From Caproicibacter sp046707225 (lineage in GTDB: Bacteria > Bacillota > Clostridia > Oscillospirales > Acutalibacteraceae): DNA of 64,000 nucleotides. Where the stretch lies: assembly GCF_046707225.1 (NCBI RefSeq), contig NZ_JBJKOP010000029.1, positions 169,257 through 233,256 on the forward strand, given 5' to 3'. Numbering within the stretch: the stretch's first letter is position 1; each line of letters starts with the position of its first letter. A model generated the notes under the pieces. The model had not been told where the DNA came from, ran no database searches, and was given only the letters and a program-made list of their open reading frames with translations. Shown here one piece after another: positions 24,374 to 32,420 of the stretch. The position numbers were made by a program, and so were the translations under genes.

Positions 24374-24849
24374 ACGGGGTCAGGGAATGGGCGACGGTGA
24401 TCTGCCTTGCCGCTCTGTCCGCCGCCATGCTGCAGAGCCTTGTCCCAAACGGTTCCATGGAACGGATGGCGAGGTTTGTCATCGGTGCTTTTATCATTTG
24501 TGCCCTTGTTGCTCCAATCTCCAAGGCTGTTCCGCAGATACGGGCCGGACTGGAAACGGAAAATCATCCGGCAAAAGAAAACGAACGGTTGAACTCCACA
24601 GTGGACCGGCAGTTTGAGGACGCCGCGCAGCAGAGCATTACCGGACTGGTTCACTCGGAATTAAAGAGAATGGGGATAAACTGTAAAAATGTTCAGGTGA
24701 TTATGGATACGGATGAAAACGGCAGCATATCAATTAATAAAGTCGTTGTGACTGTTGATGGGGAAGCAGCATCTGGACGCGCCGGTGTGTCGTCCGCGCT
24801 GGAAAAGACGCTGGGAATCAAAACGGAGGTCGTTTCCAATGAAGGGTGA
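24370..24849 (+). CDS. spoIIIAF: Stage III sporulation protein AF
   Basis: A 159-residue protein: two N-terminal membrane helices (about 6-24 and 32-52) and a soluble domain 60-159 of ring-building type (FEDAAQQSITGLVHSELKRM, INKVVVTVDGE). It starts at ATG 24370 in a 4-base overlap with spoIIIAE and overlaps spoIIIAG by 11 bases. Confidence 0.93.
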   Translation: MNGVREWATVICLAALSAAMLQSLVPNGSMERMARFVIGAFIICALVAPISKAVPQIRAGLETENHPAKENERLNSTVDRQFEDAAQQSITGLVHSELKRMGINCKNVQVIMDTDENGSISINKVVVTVDGEAASGRAGVSSALEKTLGIKTEVVSNEG

Positions 24850-25429
24850 CGAAAAAGAGGGAAAAGCCCGGGGAACCGGTCTTTTGGACCTTTTGGCAGA
24901 AAATGAAAATTACCGTAAAATTATTCTTGGCGCCGGTCTGGTTGGAATTGCGCTCATTTTTCTTTCCGGGTTTCTGACAAACAGCGGGAAAACGCAGCAA
25001 ACAGCGGCTTCACCATCAAAAACTTATACGGCGGAGGAATACGAAACACATCTTGAAAACGAACTGACGGAGCTGATTACTAAAATTCAGGGGGTCGGCA
25101 GCGCGAGCGTCATGGTGACCCTGGAACAGACCAAGCAGTCGGTTTACGCAAAGGAAGAAAAGGCCAGTGGCCAGACGACGAAGGACCAGTCGGACGGCAC
25201 GACCAGAAATGAAGAGGATCAAAGCAACGAGACAAATTACATTCTGGTGAAAGGCGCCGACGGTTCCGAACAGGCGCTTTCGGTCACCGAGATCCAGCCG
25301 GTTGTCAAGGGCGTCGTTGTGGTCTGCGAGGGCGGCGGAAATCCGGTGGTACAGCAGAGCGTCATCGACGCCGTCACGACGGCTCTCGATATCTCTTCCG
25401 TACGGGTGTGCGTCATAAAAGCAAAATAA
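24839..25429 (+). CDS. spoIIIAG: Stage III sporulation protein AG
   Basis: A 196-residue protein: charged N-terminus, one membrane segment (about 27-45), a linker and an extracytoplasmic ring-forming domain (YETHLENELTELITKIQGVG, SVMVTLEQT, VVVCEGGGNPVVQQSVIDAV), with a long hydrophilic insertion in the middle (EEKASGQTTKDQSDGTT) as in other SpoIIIAG proteins that form the large ring. ATG 24839 lies at the end of spoIIIAF. Confidence 0.95.
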   Translation: MKGDEKEGKARGTGLLDLLAENENYRKIILGAGLVGIALIFLSGFLTNSGKTQQTAASPSKTYTAEEYETHLENELTELITKIQGVGSASVMVTLEQTKQSVYAKEEKASGQTTKDQSDGTTRNEEDQSNETNYILVKGADGSEQALSVTEIQPVVKGVVVVCEGGGNPVVQQSVIDAVTTALDISSVRVCVIKAK

Positions 25430-25451
25430 AGAAAACAGGGGGAATTCGATT

Positions 25452-26030
25452 ATGACAATGGGCAAACGGCAGCTCGTTCTTGCGTCTTTGGTTGTTGCGC
25501 TGGGGGCGGCCGTCTATCTGAACTGGGCGCTGATGGGGAATACGCAGCTTTCCGCGACGAATGCCGTCACGTCCGGACGGGAGCTGGGTGAAACTCTGCT
25601 GGTCAACGCGTCCGGAAATGAAAGTGGCGCAAATTCCGGCGAAAATTCTTCGGCGGTCGATACCAGCGCGAGCGTCGCGGGAGACGACTATTTTGCATCT
25701 GCGAGACTTACGCGGGAAAAGGCCCGGGACGAATCCGTTGAAATGCTGCAAAAGGTTGTAAGCGGTTCCGGCGAAACAGACGCGGCAAAGCAAACGGCTG
25801 TGTCGCAGGCAAACACGATTGCCCAGAACATCGTGAAGGAAGCTGAGATCGAAAATCTGATTAAGGCGAAAGGTTTTAACGACTGCGTCGTATTCCTGCA
25901 GAACGATGAATGCAGCGTCGTTGTTAAGACCAAGACCAATACGCAGAACGACGCGATCGTGATCCGGGACATTGTTGCCGATCAGGCCGGGATTTCCTAT
26001 GATAAAATCAAGATTGTTGAATGCGAATAG
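25452..26030 (+). CDS. spoIIIAH: Stage III sporulation protein AH
   Basis: A 192-residue protein with one membrane segment (QLVLASLVVALGAAVYLNWA), a Ser/Ala/Glu linker and a C-terminal ring-building domain (YFASARLTREKARDESVEML, then CVVFLQNDECSVVVKT) that binds SpoIIQ across the intermembrane space in Bacillus. AGGGGGAATTCGATT precedes the ATG. It is the last spoIIIA gene; the asp23 gene often found next is absent. Confidence 0.95.
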   Translation: MTMGKRQLVLASLVVALGAAVYLNWALMGNTQLSATNAVTSGRELGETLLVNASGNESGANSGENSSAVDTSASVAGDDYFASARLTREKARDESVEMLQKVVSGSGETDAAKQTAVSQANTIAQNIVKEAEIENLIKAKGFNDCVVFLQNDECSVVVKTKTNTQNDAIVIRDIVADQAGISYDKIKIVECE

Positions 26031-26058
26031 TTGTGTTCACAGGCAAATGTGGTATAAT
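26031..26058 (+). promoter_or_regulatory. Candidate nusB promoter
   Basis: TTGTGT at 26031-26036 and TATAAT at 26053-26058 with TGg extension, spacer 16, starting right after the spoIIIAH stop codon. It would let nusB and the following genes be expressed outside sporulation. Confidence 0.7.
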
Positions 26059-26090
26059 AATTCCCGTGGATGATACGGTGAACGGGTTGA

Positions 26091-26116
26091 ACCCTCCACA
26101 ATGTGGAGGGTTTTTT
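26091..26116 (+). terminator. Terminator between spoIIIAH and nusB, inside the nusB leader
   Basis: ACCCTCCACA (26091-26100) and TGTGGAGGGT (26102-26111) are perfectly complementary and followed by six T. It ends the spoIIIA message, but it also lies downstream of the candidate nusB promoter and so may act as an attenuator. Confidence 0.85.
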
Positions 26117-26147
26117 CATCGAAACTATAAACTCACGGGGGAAATCA

Positions 26148-26555
26148 ATGAAAAGACGCGAAGCGCGCGAGCAGGCTTTTGCTCTGATTTTTGCAAGGAG
26201 CATCAACCATGAAAACATAGACGACGTCGTAACCGCCGCAAACGAGGCCAATGACTTTCCAATCGACGATTTTGCAGAAACGGTCGCGGCAAACGTGCAG
26301 ACAAATGAATCGACGCTGGATGAAACAATCGAAAGTTTTACCCGCGGGTGGAAAGTCAGCCGCCTTTCAAAGGTGTCCCTCTCCATTCTGCGCCTGGCAG
26401 TATATGAGATATTATATGAAAAAGATATTCCAATCAGTGTATCCATCAACGAGGCGGTCGAACTTGCCAAGAAATATGGAACCGCCGAAGACGCTCCGTT
26501 TGTAAACGGAGTCCTGGGTTCGCTGGCAAAGACACAGGAAGCGGAACATGCCTAG
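26148..26555 (+). CDS. nusB: Transcription antitermination factor NusB
   Basis: A 135-residue all-helical NusB, which with NusE (S10) binds boxA RNA in rRNA operons. KRREAREQAFALIFA at the start and RLSKVSLSILRLAVYEILYE, IPISVSINEAVELAKKYGTA, FVNGVLGSLAK at the end are the family signature. ATG 26148 is preferred because GGGGGAAATC precedes it; an in-frame start at 26103 lies in the terminator. It overlaps the next gene by 8 bases. Confidence 0.96.
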   Translation: MKRREAREQAFALIFARSINHENIDDVVTAANEANDFPIDDFAETVAANVQTNESTLDETIESFTRGWKVSRLSKVSLSILRLAVYEILYEKDIPISVSINEAVELAKKYGTAEDAPFVNGVLGSLAKTQEAEHA

Positions 26556-27480
26556 CGTATTGGGAATCGATACCAGTAACTATACGACCTCCGCGGCTCT
26601 CTGGAATGACGGAGTAGTCCGCCAGAACAAAATGCTGCTGCCGGTGAAGAAAGGGGAACTGGGCCTTCGCCAGAGCGACGCCGTTTTCCATCATGTGGTC
26701 CAGCTGCCACAGGTGCTCTCCGCGCTTCCTCTTGCTGATTCGGAAATCGAGGCGGTTGGAGCATCCGACCGGCCAAGAAGCATGGAGAGTTCCTATATGC
26801 CATGCTTCCTTGCCGGCCTTGGATCTGCGAAAGCAATTTCCCAGGTCTGCCGGTCGCCGCTGCATTTGTTTTCCCATCAGCAGGGGCATATAGCCGCGGC
26901 ACTGTATTCTGCGGGTAAAGTCGATCTTCTTAAGACGCGGTTCCTTGCGTTTCACGTTTCCGGAGGAACGACGGAAGCCGTGCTGGCAACGCCGGATGAG
27001 CAACAGATTTTTCTGACTGAAATCGTAGCCAGGTCGCTGGACCTGAAAGGCGGACAGGCAGTTGACCGGGTTGGCGCCATGCTGGGACTCCCTTTTCCGG
27101 CAGGAAAGGAACTGGAGGCGCTCGCGGGCAGAGCAAAGCGTCCATCAGTCGTTCGGGCGACTTTGAAGGGAGCGGACTGCTCACTTTCCGGGATCGAAAA
27201 TCGTTGCAGGGCCATGCTGGACAGGGGCACACCGAAAGAAGAGATTGCCGCGTTCTGCCTTGCTTCTATTCTGGCGGCATTGGACGAAATGGCGGAAGTC
27301 CTTTTAAAGCAGTATGGGGAACTACCTCTTGTATTTGCGGGCGGCGTCATGAGTGACGGCATTCTTCGGATCGCACTGGAAAAAAAGTACGGAGCGTTTT
27401 TTGCCGAGCCCGAATATTCCTGTGACAACGCCGCCGGGATCGCCGTGCTTGCCGCCCGGAAAGAAGGTTATTTGCAGTGA
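26548..27480 (+). CDS. TsaD-like (M22/Kae1 fold) paralogue
   Basis: A 310-residue ASKHA-fold protein of the Kae1/TsaD/M22 family. It starts VLGIDTSNYTTSAALW, keeps the metal histidines (HQQGH in LFSHQQGHIAAA), GGTTE phosphate loop, QAVDRVGAMLGLPFPAGKEL and the C-terminal metal Asp in CDNAAGIA. It is shorter than canonical TsaD (about 335-345), and no tsaB/tsaE gene is near, so it is probably a paralogue rather than the tRNA t6A enzyme itself; function unknown. It is coupled to nusB and xseA by overlaps of 8 and 4 bases. Confidence 0.85.
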   Translation: MPSVLGIDTSNYTTSAALWNDGVVRQNKMLLPVKKGELGLRQSDAVFHHVVQLPQVLSALPLADSEIEAVGASDRPRSMESSYMPCFLAGLGSAKAISQVCRSPLHLFSHQQGHIAAALYSAGKVDLLKTRFLAFHVSGGTTEAVLATPDEQQIFLTEIVARSLDLKGGQAVDRVGAMLGLPFPAGKELEALAGRAKRPSVVRATLKGADCSLSGIENRCRAMLDRGTPKEEIAAFCLASILAALDEMAEVLLKQYGELPLVFAGGVMSDGILRIALEKKYGAFFAEPEYSCDNAAGIAVLAARKEGYLQ

Positions 27481-28718
27481 ACCGGATTACGCCGATGGTT
27501 TTGAGCGTTACGCAACTGAATACGTACGTTCGTTCCGTTTTTGAACAGGATCCGCACCTGACGCAGGTTTTTGTTTCGGGAGAAATTTCAAATTTTAAAA
27601 ATTATTATCGCTCAGGGCATTTATATCTGTCGTTAAAGGATGAAAAGAGCGTCATAAAAGCGGTGATGTTTGCGCGTTATACGGAGCGCCTGCGGTTTGT
27701 GCCGGAGGACGGCATGAAAGTAATTGCCCGGGGCCGTGTAAGCGTTTATGAGGCGACCGGTCAATATCAGCTTTACATTGAAGATCTGCAGCCCGACGGA
27801 GTCGGCGCTTTGAGCGTTGCGTTTGAACAGCTCAAAAGAAAACTGGAGGCCGAGGGCTTATTCGGAAAGAAAAAGCAGATTCCGAAATATCCGGAGAGAA
27901 TCGGAGTCATCACTTCGCCCTCCGGCGCTGCGGTACATGATATTCTTACGGTGCTGGGCCGAAGATACCCGGCGGCTGAAATTGTTTTTTGTCCTGTGGC
28001 GGTGCAGGGAACGGAGGCCGCGCCCCAGATCGTCGATGCGGTTGAACGGTTCAATCGTTTAAACTGCGCCGATGTGTTGATCGTCGGGCGAGGCGGAGGC
28101 TCGCTGGAGGATTTGTGGCCGTTTAACGAGGAATCGGTTGCCCGTGCGGTTGCGGCCTCCCGTATTCCGGTGATTTCCGCGGTCGGGCACGAAACGGATT
28201 TTACGATTTGTGACTTTGCCGCAGACCTGCGGGCACCGACGCCTTCCGCAGCGGCGGAATTGGCGGTCCCCGACAGAATAGAGCTGGCGGCGGGGCTTCG
28301 CGGTATGAGAAAGCGCCTTCATCAGGCGATAGAGTCCGTTCTCTCCGACGCGGGCCGGCGAATTGACCGACTTTCCGACAGCGATGTTTTTCGAAACCCG
28401 GCGGAGCGGCTGGAACAGAGAAAGCAGGAAATCACACAGCTTTCTTCCGTATTGAACAGTCATATGACCCGGAAAATACAGAGCTGTCACACTATTTTGT
28501 CATCCGAAAGCGGGCGGCTGAACGCACTCAGTCCTCTTGCCGTGCTGTCGCGTGGATACGCGGTAACCTGTGATGAAAACGGGAGCCCGGTCGGCAGTGC
28601 TTCCAAAGTAAGGAAAGGCGAAATTCTTACGATCAAAATGAACGATGGCAATGTCGGCTGTTTGGTGGAAAATGTCCGGATGCAAAAAAAGAAACGATCG
28701 GAGGCGGGTAAGTTATGA
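27477..28718 (+). CDS. xseA: Exodeoxyribonuclease VII large subunit
   Basis: A 413-residue catalytic subunit of exonuclease VII, which degrades single-stranded DNA in both directions. OB-fold N-terminus (LSVTQLNTYVRSVFEQD, FVSGEISNFKNYYRSGHLYL), then the catalytic core with IGVITSPSGAAVHDI, DVLIVGRGGGSLEDLWPFNE and PVISAVGHETDFTICDFAAD, APTPSAAAEL; a coiled-coil region follows and the end is basic. GTG start in a GTGA overlap with the previous stop; an ATG at 27495 is possible. Confidence 0.96.
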   Translation: MNRITPMVLSVTQLNTYVRSVFEQDPHLTQVFVSGEISNFKNYYRSGHLYLSLKDEKSVIKAVMFARYTERLRFVPEDGMKVIARGRVSVYEATGQYQLYIEDLQPDGVGALSVAFEQLKRKLEAEGLFGKKKQIPKYPERIGVITSPSGAAVHDILTVLGRRYPAAEIVFCPVAVQGTEAAPQIVDAVERFNRLNCADVLIVGRGGGSLEDLWPFNEESVARAVAASRIPVISAVGHETDFTICDFAADLRAPTPSAAAELAVPDRIELAAGLRGMRKRLHQAIESVLSDAGRRIDRLSDSDVFRNPAERLEQRKQEITQLSSVLNSHMTRKIQSCHTILSSESGRLNALSPLAVLSRGYAVTCDENGSPVGSASKVRKGEILTIKMNDGNVGCLVENVRMQKKKRSEAGKL

Positions 28719-28936
28719 AACAGAAGCTGACCTTTGAAGAGGCCGCCGCGAGGCTGGAAGAAATCGTCGGGAAGATGGAATCGGGGGAGACCTCTCTGGA
28801 AGAATCCCTGAAACTTTTTGAAGAAGGTTCCGCCCTGTCCTCGCTCTGTTACCGGAAACTGACCGAGGCCGAGCAAAAGGTTCGAACGATTACGGAAATG
28901 GATCATAAGGAAGGAAAAGCGGATGAGCAGGATTGA
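28715..28936 (+). CDS. xseB: Exodeoxyribonuclease VII small subunit
   Basis: A 73-residue helical protein that binds the XseA coiled coil. TFEEAAARLEEIVGKMESGE and LEESLKLFEEG are the family signature. ATGA overlap with xseA and a 14-base overlap with ispA. Confidence 0.95.
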   Translation: MKQKLTFEEAAARLEEIVGKMESGETSLEESLKLFEEGSALSSLCYRKLTEAEQKVRTITEMDHKEGKADEQD

Positions 28937-29810
28937 GCCGCAGAATTATATGAAAGTAATTCAGGCAAGCCTTGAGAAGTACATCCCCGAGGAAAAGCTC
29001 TTGCAGGGCGGGCTGTTTCAGGCAATGAGGTACAGCCTTCTGTTAGGCGGCAAGAGAATCCGACCGATTCTGCTTCTGGAATTCTGCGGCGCTTGCGGGG
29101 GCGACCAGGAATCCGCGATTCCGTTTGCCTGTGCTCTCGAAATGATCCATACCTATTCGCTGATCCACGACGACCTTCCCTGTATGGACGACGACTCCAT
29201 GCGCCGGGGGAAACCGTCAAATCATGTTGTGTTTGGAGAGGCCCGGGCTTTGCTGGCGGGAGACGCGCTTTTGACGATGGCCTTTGAAACGATGCTTTCG
29301 CAAGACAGCATTGCTTCGGTTGGCCCACAGCGCGCTGCACGGGCGGCCGGTATTCTGGCAAAGGCCTCCGGCGCCTACGGAATGGCGGGCGGGCAGATGA
29401 TCGACCTGCAAAGCGAAGACAAGCGGATTTCAGCCGATACTCTGATTTACATGGATGAGTGCAAGACGGGCGCACTCATCGTGGCGGCCGCAAAAATGGG
29501 CTGCGTCCTTGCAGGCGCAGAGGAGGAAAAACTGCATGCGGCTGAAAAATACGCCAAATCGATCGGTCTTGCGTTTCAGATTCAGGACGATATCCTCGAC
29601 GTGGAAGGCGAGCAGGACTCGCTTGGCAAACCGATCGGGAGCGACCTGCAAAATTCTAAAAGCACCTATGTCTCCATCCTCGGTATGGAAAAAGCCCATG
29701 CGCTCGTACGGGAGCTGACCGATGAGGCAACGGAAGCGCTTTCCTGTTTCGGCACGCGGGGAGATTATTTGCGCGAACTGGCCGGGAACTTAGCTCAGCG
29801 GAAAAGCTGA
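28923..29810 (+). CDS. ispA: Short-chain polyprenyl diphosphate synthase (farnesyl type)
   Basis: A 295-residue class I prenyl elongating enzyme, most likely farnesyl diphosphate synthase, joining IPP to DMAPP/GPP. First aspartate-rich motif DDLPCMDDDSMRRG, GGKRIRP for IPP binding, second motif FQIQDDILD, and GSDLQNSKSTYVSILG with the lysine typical of FPP synthases. It uses the IPP/DMAPP made by IspH. The dxs gene that often follows is absent; an AT-rich insert begins just after the stop. Confidence 0.95.
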   Translation: MSRIEPQNYMKVIQASLEKYIPEEKLLQGGLFQAMRYSLLLGGKRIRPILLLEFCGACGGDQESAIPFACALEMIHTYSLIHDDLPCMDDDSMRRGKPSNHVVFGEARALLAGDALLTMAFETMLSQDSIASVGPQRAARAAGILAKASGAYGMAGGQMIDLQSEDKRISADTLIYMDECKTGALIVAAAKMGCVLAGAEEEKLHAAEKYAKSIGLAFQIQDDILDVEGEQDSLGKPIGSDLQNSKSTYVSILGMEKAHALVRELTDEATEALSCFGTRGDYLRELAGNLAQRKS

Positions 29811-29830
29811 GTCGAGTTTGTGCTTAGATC

Positions 29831-29860
29831 TTGCTTCTTTCACTTTATTTATGCTATACT
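29831..29860 (+). promoter_or_regulatory. Candidate promoter for the 180-residue protein gene
   Basis: TTGCTT at 29831-29836 and TATACT at 29855-29860 with TGc extension, spacer 18. Confidence 0.6.
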
Positions 29861-29889
29861 TGAATAAAGGAAGACGGTGGCAAAACATT

Positions 29890-30432
29890 ATGAAAAAATC
29901 AACCTTTTCTATATTTATTGTTTTATGTTTCTGTATTTTGCTCTTTTTAGGCTGGCATTGCATCTCAACGGTGCAAATTTTAAATCAGAGTGACCTGCAC
30001 GATTATATCACCCAAAAAACCGAATCTAAAGAGGGACAGATTCGGGTAGATGCCGTTGACCGGAAAAACAATTTTTTGGCAGCCCTATATGACAAAGGGA
30101 ACGAAGCGAAACTGATTATCCTGGAGCGAGACCTCATTTTTCCTGACCGGTACCGTTATTTCGGAGAAGGGAGCGGCGGCTCTGAAATTGAAACGTATAA
30201 TTATCAGGAAGGGACGCGGGACGGGCAGCAATCGTTGATTATTGTTTATGGCGACAATACAAAGTTAGGAGCAGCATCTTATCAGTTTACAAACAGCGGC
30301 AGAATGTATTCCAAGCAAAATCTGGGGCGGTATGTGCTGGATATTTATTGGATTAAACATGCAACGGATCAGAGCGATAAAGGGTTTGTTTATAACAAAA
30401 ACGGAAATAAAATTTGTGCGATTAATGAATAA
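29890..30432 (+). CDS. Membrane-anchored or exported protein of unknown function
   Basis: A 180-residue protein not recognised. KKSTFSIFIVLCFCILLFLG (2-21) is an uncleaved anchor or signal sequence; the rest is hydrophilic and probably outside the cell, with strand-rich text such as EGQIRVDAVDRKNNFLAALY and a run of Tyr/Gly residues (YRYFGEGSGGSEIETYNY). ATG 29890 follows GGAAGACGGTGG; frames further upstream lack a site. It has its own promoter and a strong convergent hairpin. More AT-rich than the neighbouring housekeeping genes. Confidence 0.65.
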   Translation: MKKSTFSIFIVLCFCILLFLGWHCISTVQILNQSDLHDYITQKTESKEGQIRVDAVDRKNNFLAALYDKGNEAKLIILERDLIFPDRYRYFGEGSGGSEIETYNYQEGTRDGQQSLIIVYGDNTKLGAASYQFTNSGRMYSKQNLGRYVLDIYWIKHATDQSDKGFVYNKNGNKICAINE

Positions 30433-30474
30433 GGAACACATCCTGCTGAGAAAAATCTTAGCAGGATGTGTTCC
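30433..30474. terminator. Long bidirectional hairpin between two convergent orphan genes
   Basis: GGAACACATCCTGCT (30433-30447) pairs perfectly with AGCAGGATGTGTTCC (30460-30474), and the stem continues inward through GAGA/TCTT with one G-U. No T tract; it probably ends both transcripts. Confidence 0.8.
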
Positions 30475-30507
30475 TATAGAATCAGCCTTAACTTGTTAGT
30501 GTCTAAT

Positions 30508-31407
30508 TTAATATGGAATTCCGGAAATAGATAGCTTTAATGACCATTTTTTATCCTTGATAGAATAGTTAATGCCTATATCACCTGAAGTCGAAAAAGA
30601 CAATGAACCTTGAACATCTTTCCAAGTGTGTATATATTCTCCAACAACACTTGTGGTGTTACCTTTACCTGTTAATGTATTTTTGCCGATTGTTGTCCAG
30701 CATGACGAATTTTTAACCCAGATATTTGTATGGCTACCCCATTGTAGATCATCAAATGACCAAGCGATCCCTCCGTTGGGCGAAATATCTGCCACGTCGG
30801 GTGTTGAATGATAATTCTCGGAGTTTTCAGTATCCGCATCATAGTTGTCATAGTCGAAACCACCACCCCACGCGAAACCCATGTAGTCCGGACCAGCCGC
30901 AGGACCATTACTACCTGAATTCCAGAAGCCGTTTATATCCCAATTATTTATAAGTTGCAGTTTATATTGATTGCTGTATTTTTTTACAGTAAAAGTCATA
31001 CTAAACTTTCCTCTTACTTTATGCTTATGTTTAGTAGTAGAAAACGAGCTCATTGCAGAATTTATATCAGAAAAATTCTGTTCTCCAATAGTCTTAACTT
31101 CTTTTTTGGAAAGCAATCTACTACTAGTAATCATCGGTTTGCTATTTAAAATTTCGTAAGTTTCTTCTACATAAGCTGTTGCAGTAACATAGCCGACGTT
31201 TTTTCCATCTTTTAAAAGAGAGAAGCTCTCCAATGATTTTGGATTAGCAACAAAACGCTGCTTAATGTATGCGTTTGGAAATTCATTAGAGGTTACAGAA
31301 GCACTTAGTGCTGATATAGCGTTTGTACTTTTACTGATAGCAAATGCCGGAGAAACGCTTGTTATCAACAGTAGACTAACTAAGAGAGTGCAAATTAACT
31401 TTTTCAT
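30508..31407 (-). CDS. Secreted protein of unknown function
   Basis: A 299-residue protein with a textbook signal peptide (MKKLICTLLVSLLLITSVSP, cleavage expected after AFA). The mature part has no family I recognise: residues 25-130 look mixed, 130-160 form strands (KFSMTFTVKKYSNQYKLQLI), then a Gly/Trp/Tyr/Asp-rich region (FAWGGGFDYDNYDADTENSE) and a C-terminal strand repeat ending GINYSIKDKKWSLKLSISGI, reminiscent of beta-sandwich surface or secreted proteins. ATG 31407 is chosen because AAAGGATGG precedes it; an upstream ATG at 31425 lies in that site region. Its promoter is at 31494-31522. Base composition is AT-rich compared with flanking genes. Confidence 0.75.
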   Translation of the reverse strand: MKKLICTLLVSLLLITSVSPAFAISKSTNAISALSASVTSNEFPNAYIKQRFVANPKSLESFSLLKDGKNVGYVTATAYVEETYEILNSKPMITSSRLLSKKEVKTIGEQNFSDINSAMSSFSTTKHKHKVRGKFSMTFTVKKYSNQYKLQLINNWDINGFWNSGSNGPAAGPDYMGFAWGGGFDYDNYDADTENSENYHSTPDVADISPNGGIAWSFDDLQWGSHTNIWVKNSSCWTTIGKNTLTGKGNTTSVVGEYIHTWKDVQGSLSFSTSGDIGINYSIKDKKWSLKLSISGIPY

Positions 31408-31493
31408 GTAATACCATCCTTTCAATTTTGATTTAATTGCGTACTTTTTTTCGATGGAACTATTTTCACCTGCCTTTTAAATCACTATACCCA

Positions 31494-31522
31494 ATAATAT
31501 ACTATTTTGGAAAAAATATCAA
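31494..31522 (-). promoter_or_regulatory. Promoter of the secreted protein gene
   Basis: On the minus strand, TTGATA (31522-31517) and TATTAT (31499-31494), spacer 17. The predicted leader is about 80 bases. The remaining stretch 31523-31672 is AT-rich with no gene that I can see. Confidence 0.75.
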
Positions 31523-31672
31523 GTTTTATATAGAAGTATTTCAGTCTATGCTATTGCTCCCCCGAATAAACCATTCCACTATAAATGGCCTTAAAACTGC
31601 CTTGGTATGAGACTTTTCATGATTTCCCCATCAAACTACGGCAATGTTTAATTGGTATATCAATATTACACA

Positions 31673-31701
31673 TTGACAAATTTGACGGAATATGATACCA
31701 T
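31673..31701 (+). promoter_or_regulatory. rplU operon promoter
   Basis: TTGACA at 31673-31678 and TACCAT at 31696-31701 with TGa extension, spacer 17. Confidence 0.75.
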
Positions 31702-31705
31702 AGAT

Positions 31706-31776
31706 AAGCCGCTTATTCCGGGCTGAAAGAGGGAAACCCGCCCGAGAATAGCGAGACTAAGAAAAGGCAGGAACTA
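31706..31776 (+). promoter_or_regulatory. Ribosomal protein L21 leader RNA
   Basis: The leader holds GCCGCTTATTCCGGGC, an inner AGAGGGAAACCCGCCCG hairpin and GAATAGCGAGACTAAGAAAA followed by GGC. GCTTATTC pairs with GAATAGC, GGGC with GCCC, and GCC with GGC. This arrangement just before rplU matches the L21 leader class of Firmicutes, a presumed autoregulatory site; the match is from memory of that family. Confidence 0.65.
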
Positions 31777-31782
31777 CATTTC

Positions 31783-32091
31783 ATGTTTGCAGTGATTGAG
31801 ACCGGCGGCAAGCAGTACAAAGTCCAGAAGGACGATGTCATTTTTGTGGAAAAGCTTGCGCTGGAAAAAGATTCCACGGTTCAGTTCCCGGTACTTGCCA
31901 TTGTCGGCGAGGATGGCGCAAAGGTTGGAGCGCCGTATCTTGACGGCGCAACCGTAACGGGCAAGGTCCTGAAAGAGGGCAAGGGAAAGAAGATTACGGT
32001 CTTTACCTATAAGGCTAAAAAGAATGAAAAGCGCAAAATGGGTCACAGGCAGCCGTACACTCAGGTTCAGATTGCGGAAATCAACGCCTGA
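31783..32091 (+). CDS. rplU: 50S ribosomal protein L21
   Basis: A 102-residue L21: MFAVIETGGKQYKVQKDDVI at the N-terminus and KKNEKRKMGHRQPYTQVQI at the C-terminus are signatures. It binds 23S rRNA. First gene of rplU-prp-rpmA, with an L21 leader in front. Confidence 0.98.
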   Translation: MFAVIETGGKQYKVQKDDVIFVEKLALEKDSTVQFPVLAIVGEDGAKVGAPYLDGATVTGKVLKEGKGKKITVFTYKAKKNEKRKMGHRQPYTQVQIAEINA

Positions 32092-32096
32092 AACCT

Positions 32097-32417
32097 ATGA
32101 TTTGTGCTGAGTTTTTTACGTTTCGCGACGGGAAGAACGCCGGTTTTTGTATCAGCGGCCATTCCGGAGCCGACGAAGCGGGTTACGATATTGTATGTGC
32201 TGCGGTTTCTTCCGCGGCTTATCTTACGGCAAACACGATTACGGATGTCGTGGGAGTGAACGCTTCGCTGTGCGTAAAAGACGGTTACTTGGACTGTAAA
32301 ATTGCTTCGGAGGATGCCGAAGCCTGTAAAGTTCCACTAAGGGGGCTGCGGCTTCATTTGACGGCACTCCGTCAGCAGTATCCTCAAAATATTCAGATCA
32401 TTGATACGGAGGTGTAA
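32097..32417 (+). CDS. prp: Ribosomal-processing cysteine protease Prp
   Basis: A 106-residue Prp (YsxB) protease that removes the N-terminal extension of L27 in Firmicutes. The catalytic pair is His22 and Cys34 in GHSGADEAGYDIVCAAVSSA, and the C-terminal half has LRGLRLHLTALRQQYPQNI. It sits between rplU and rpmA as usual. The L27 next door carries the cleavable extension. Confidence 0.96.
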   Translation: MICAEFFTFRDGKNAGFCISGHSGADEAGYDIVCAAVSSAAYLTANTITDVVGVNASLCVKDGYLDCKIASEDAEACKVPLRGLRLHLTALRQQYPQNIQIIDTEV

Positions 32418-32420
32418 AGC

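Noticed and set aside
23665..24654. A 329-codon minus-strand frame
   Set aside because: It lies opposite spoIIIAE and spoIIIAF, which are certain by homology, and has no recognisable domain or start signal.
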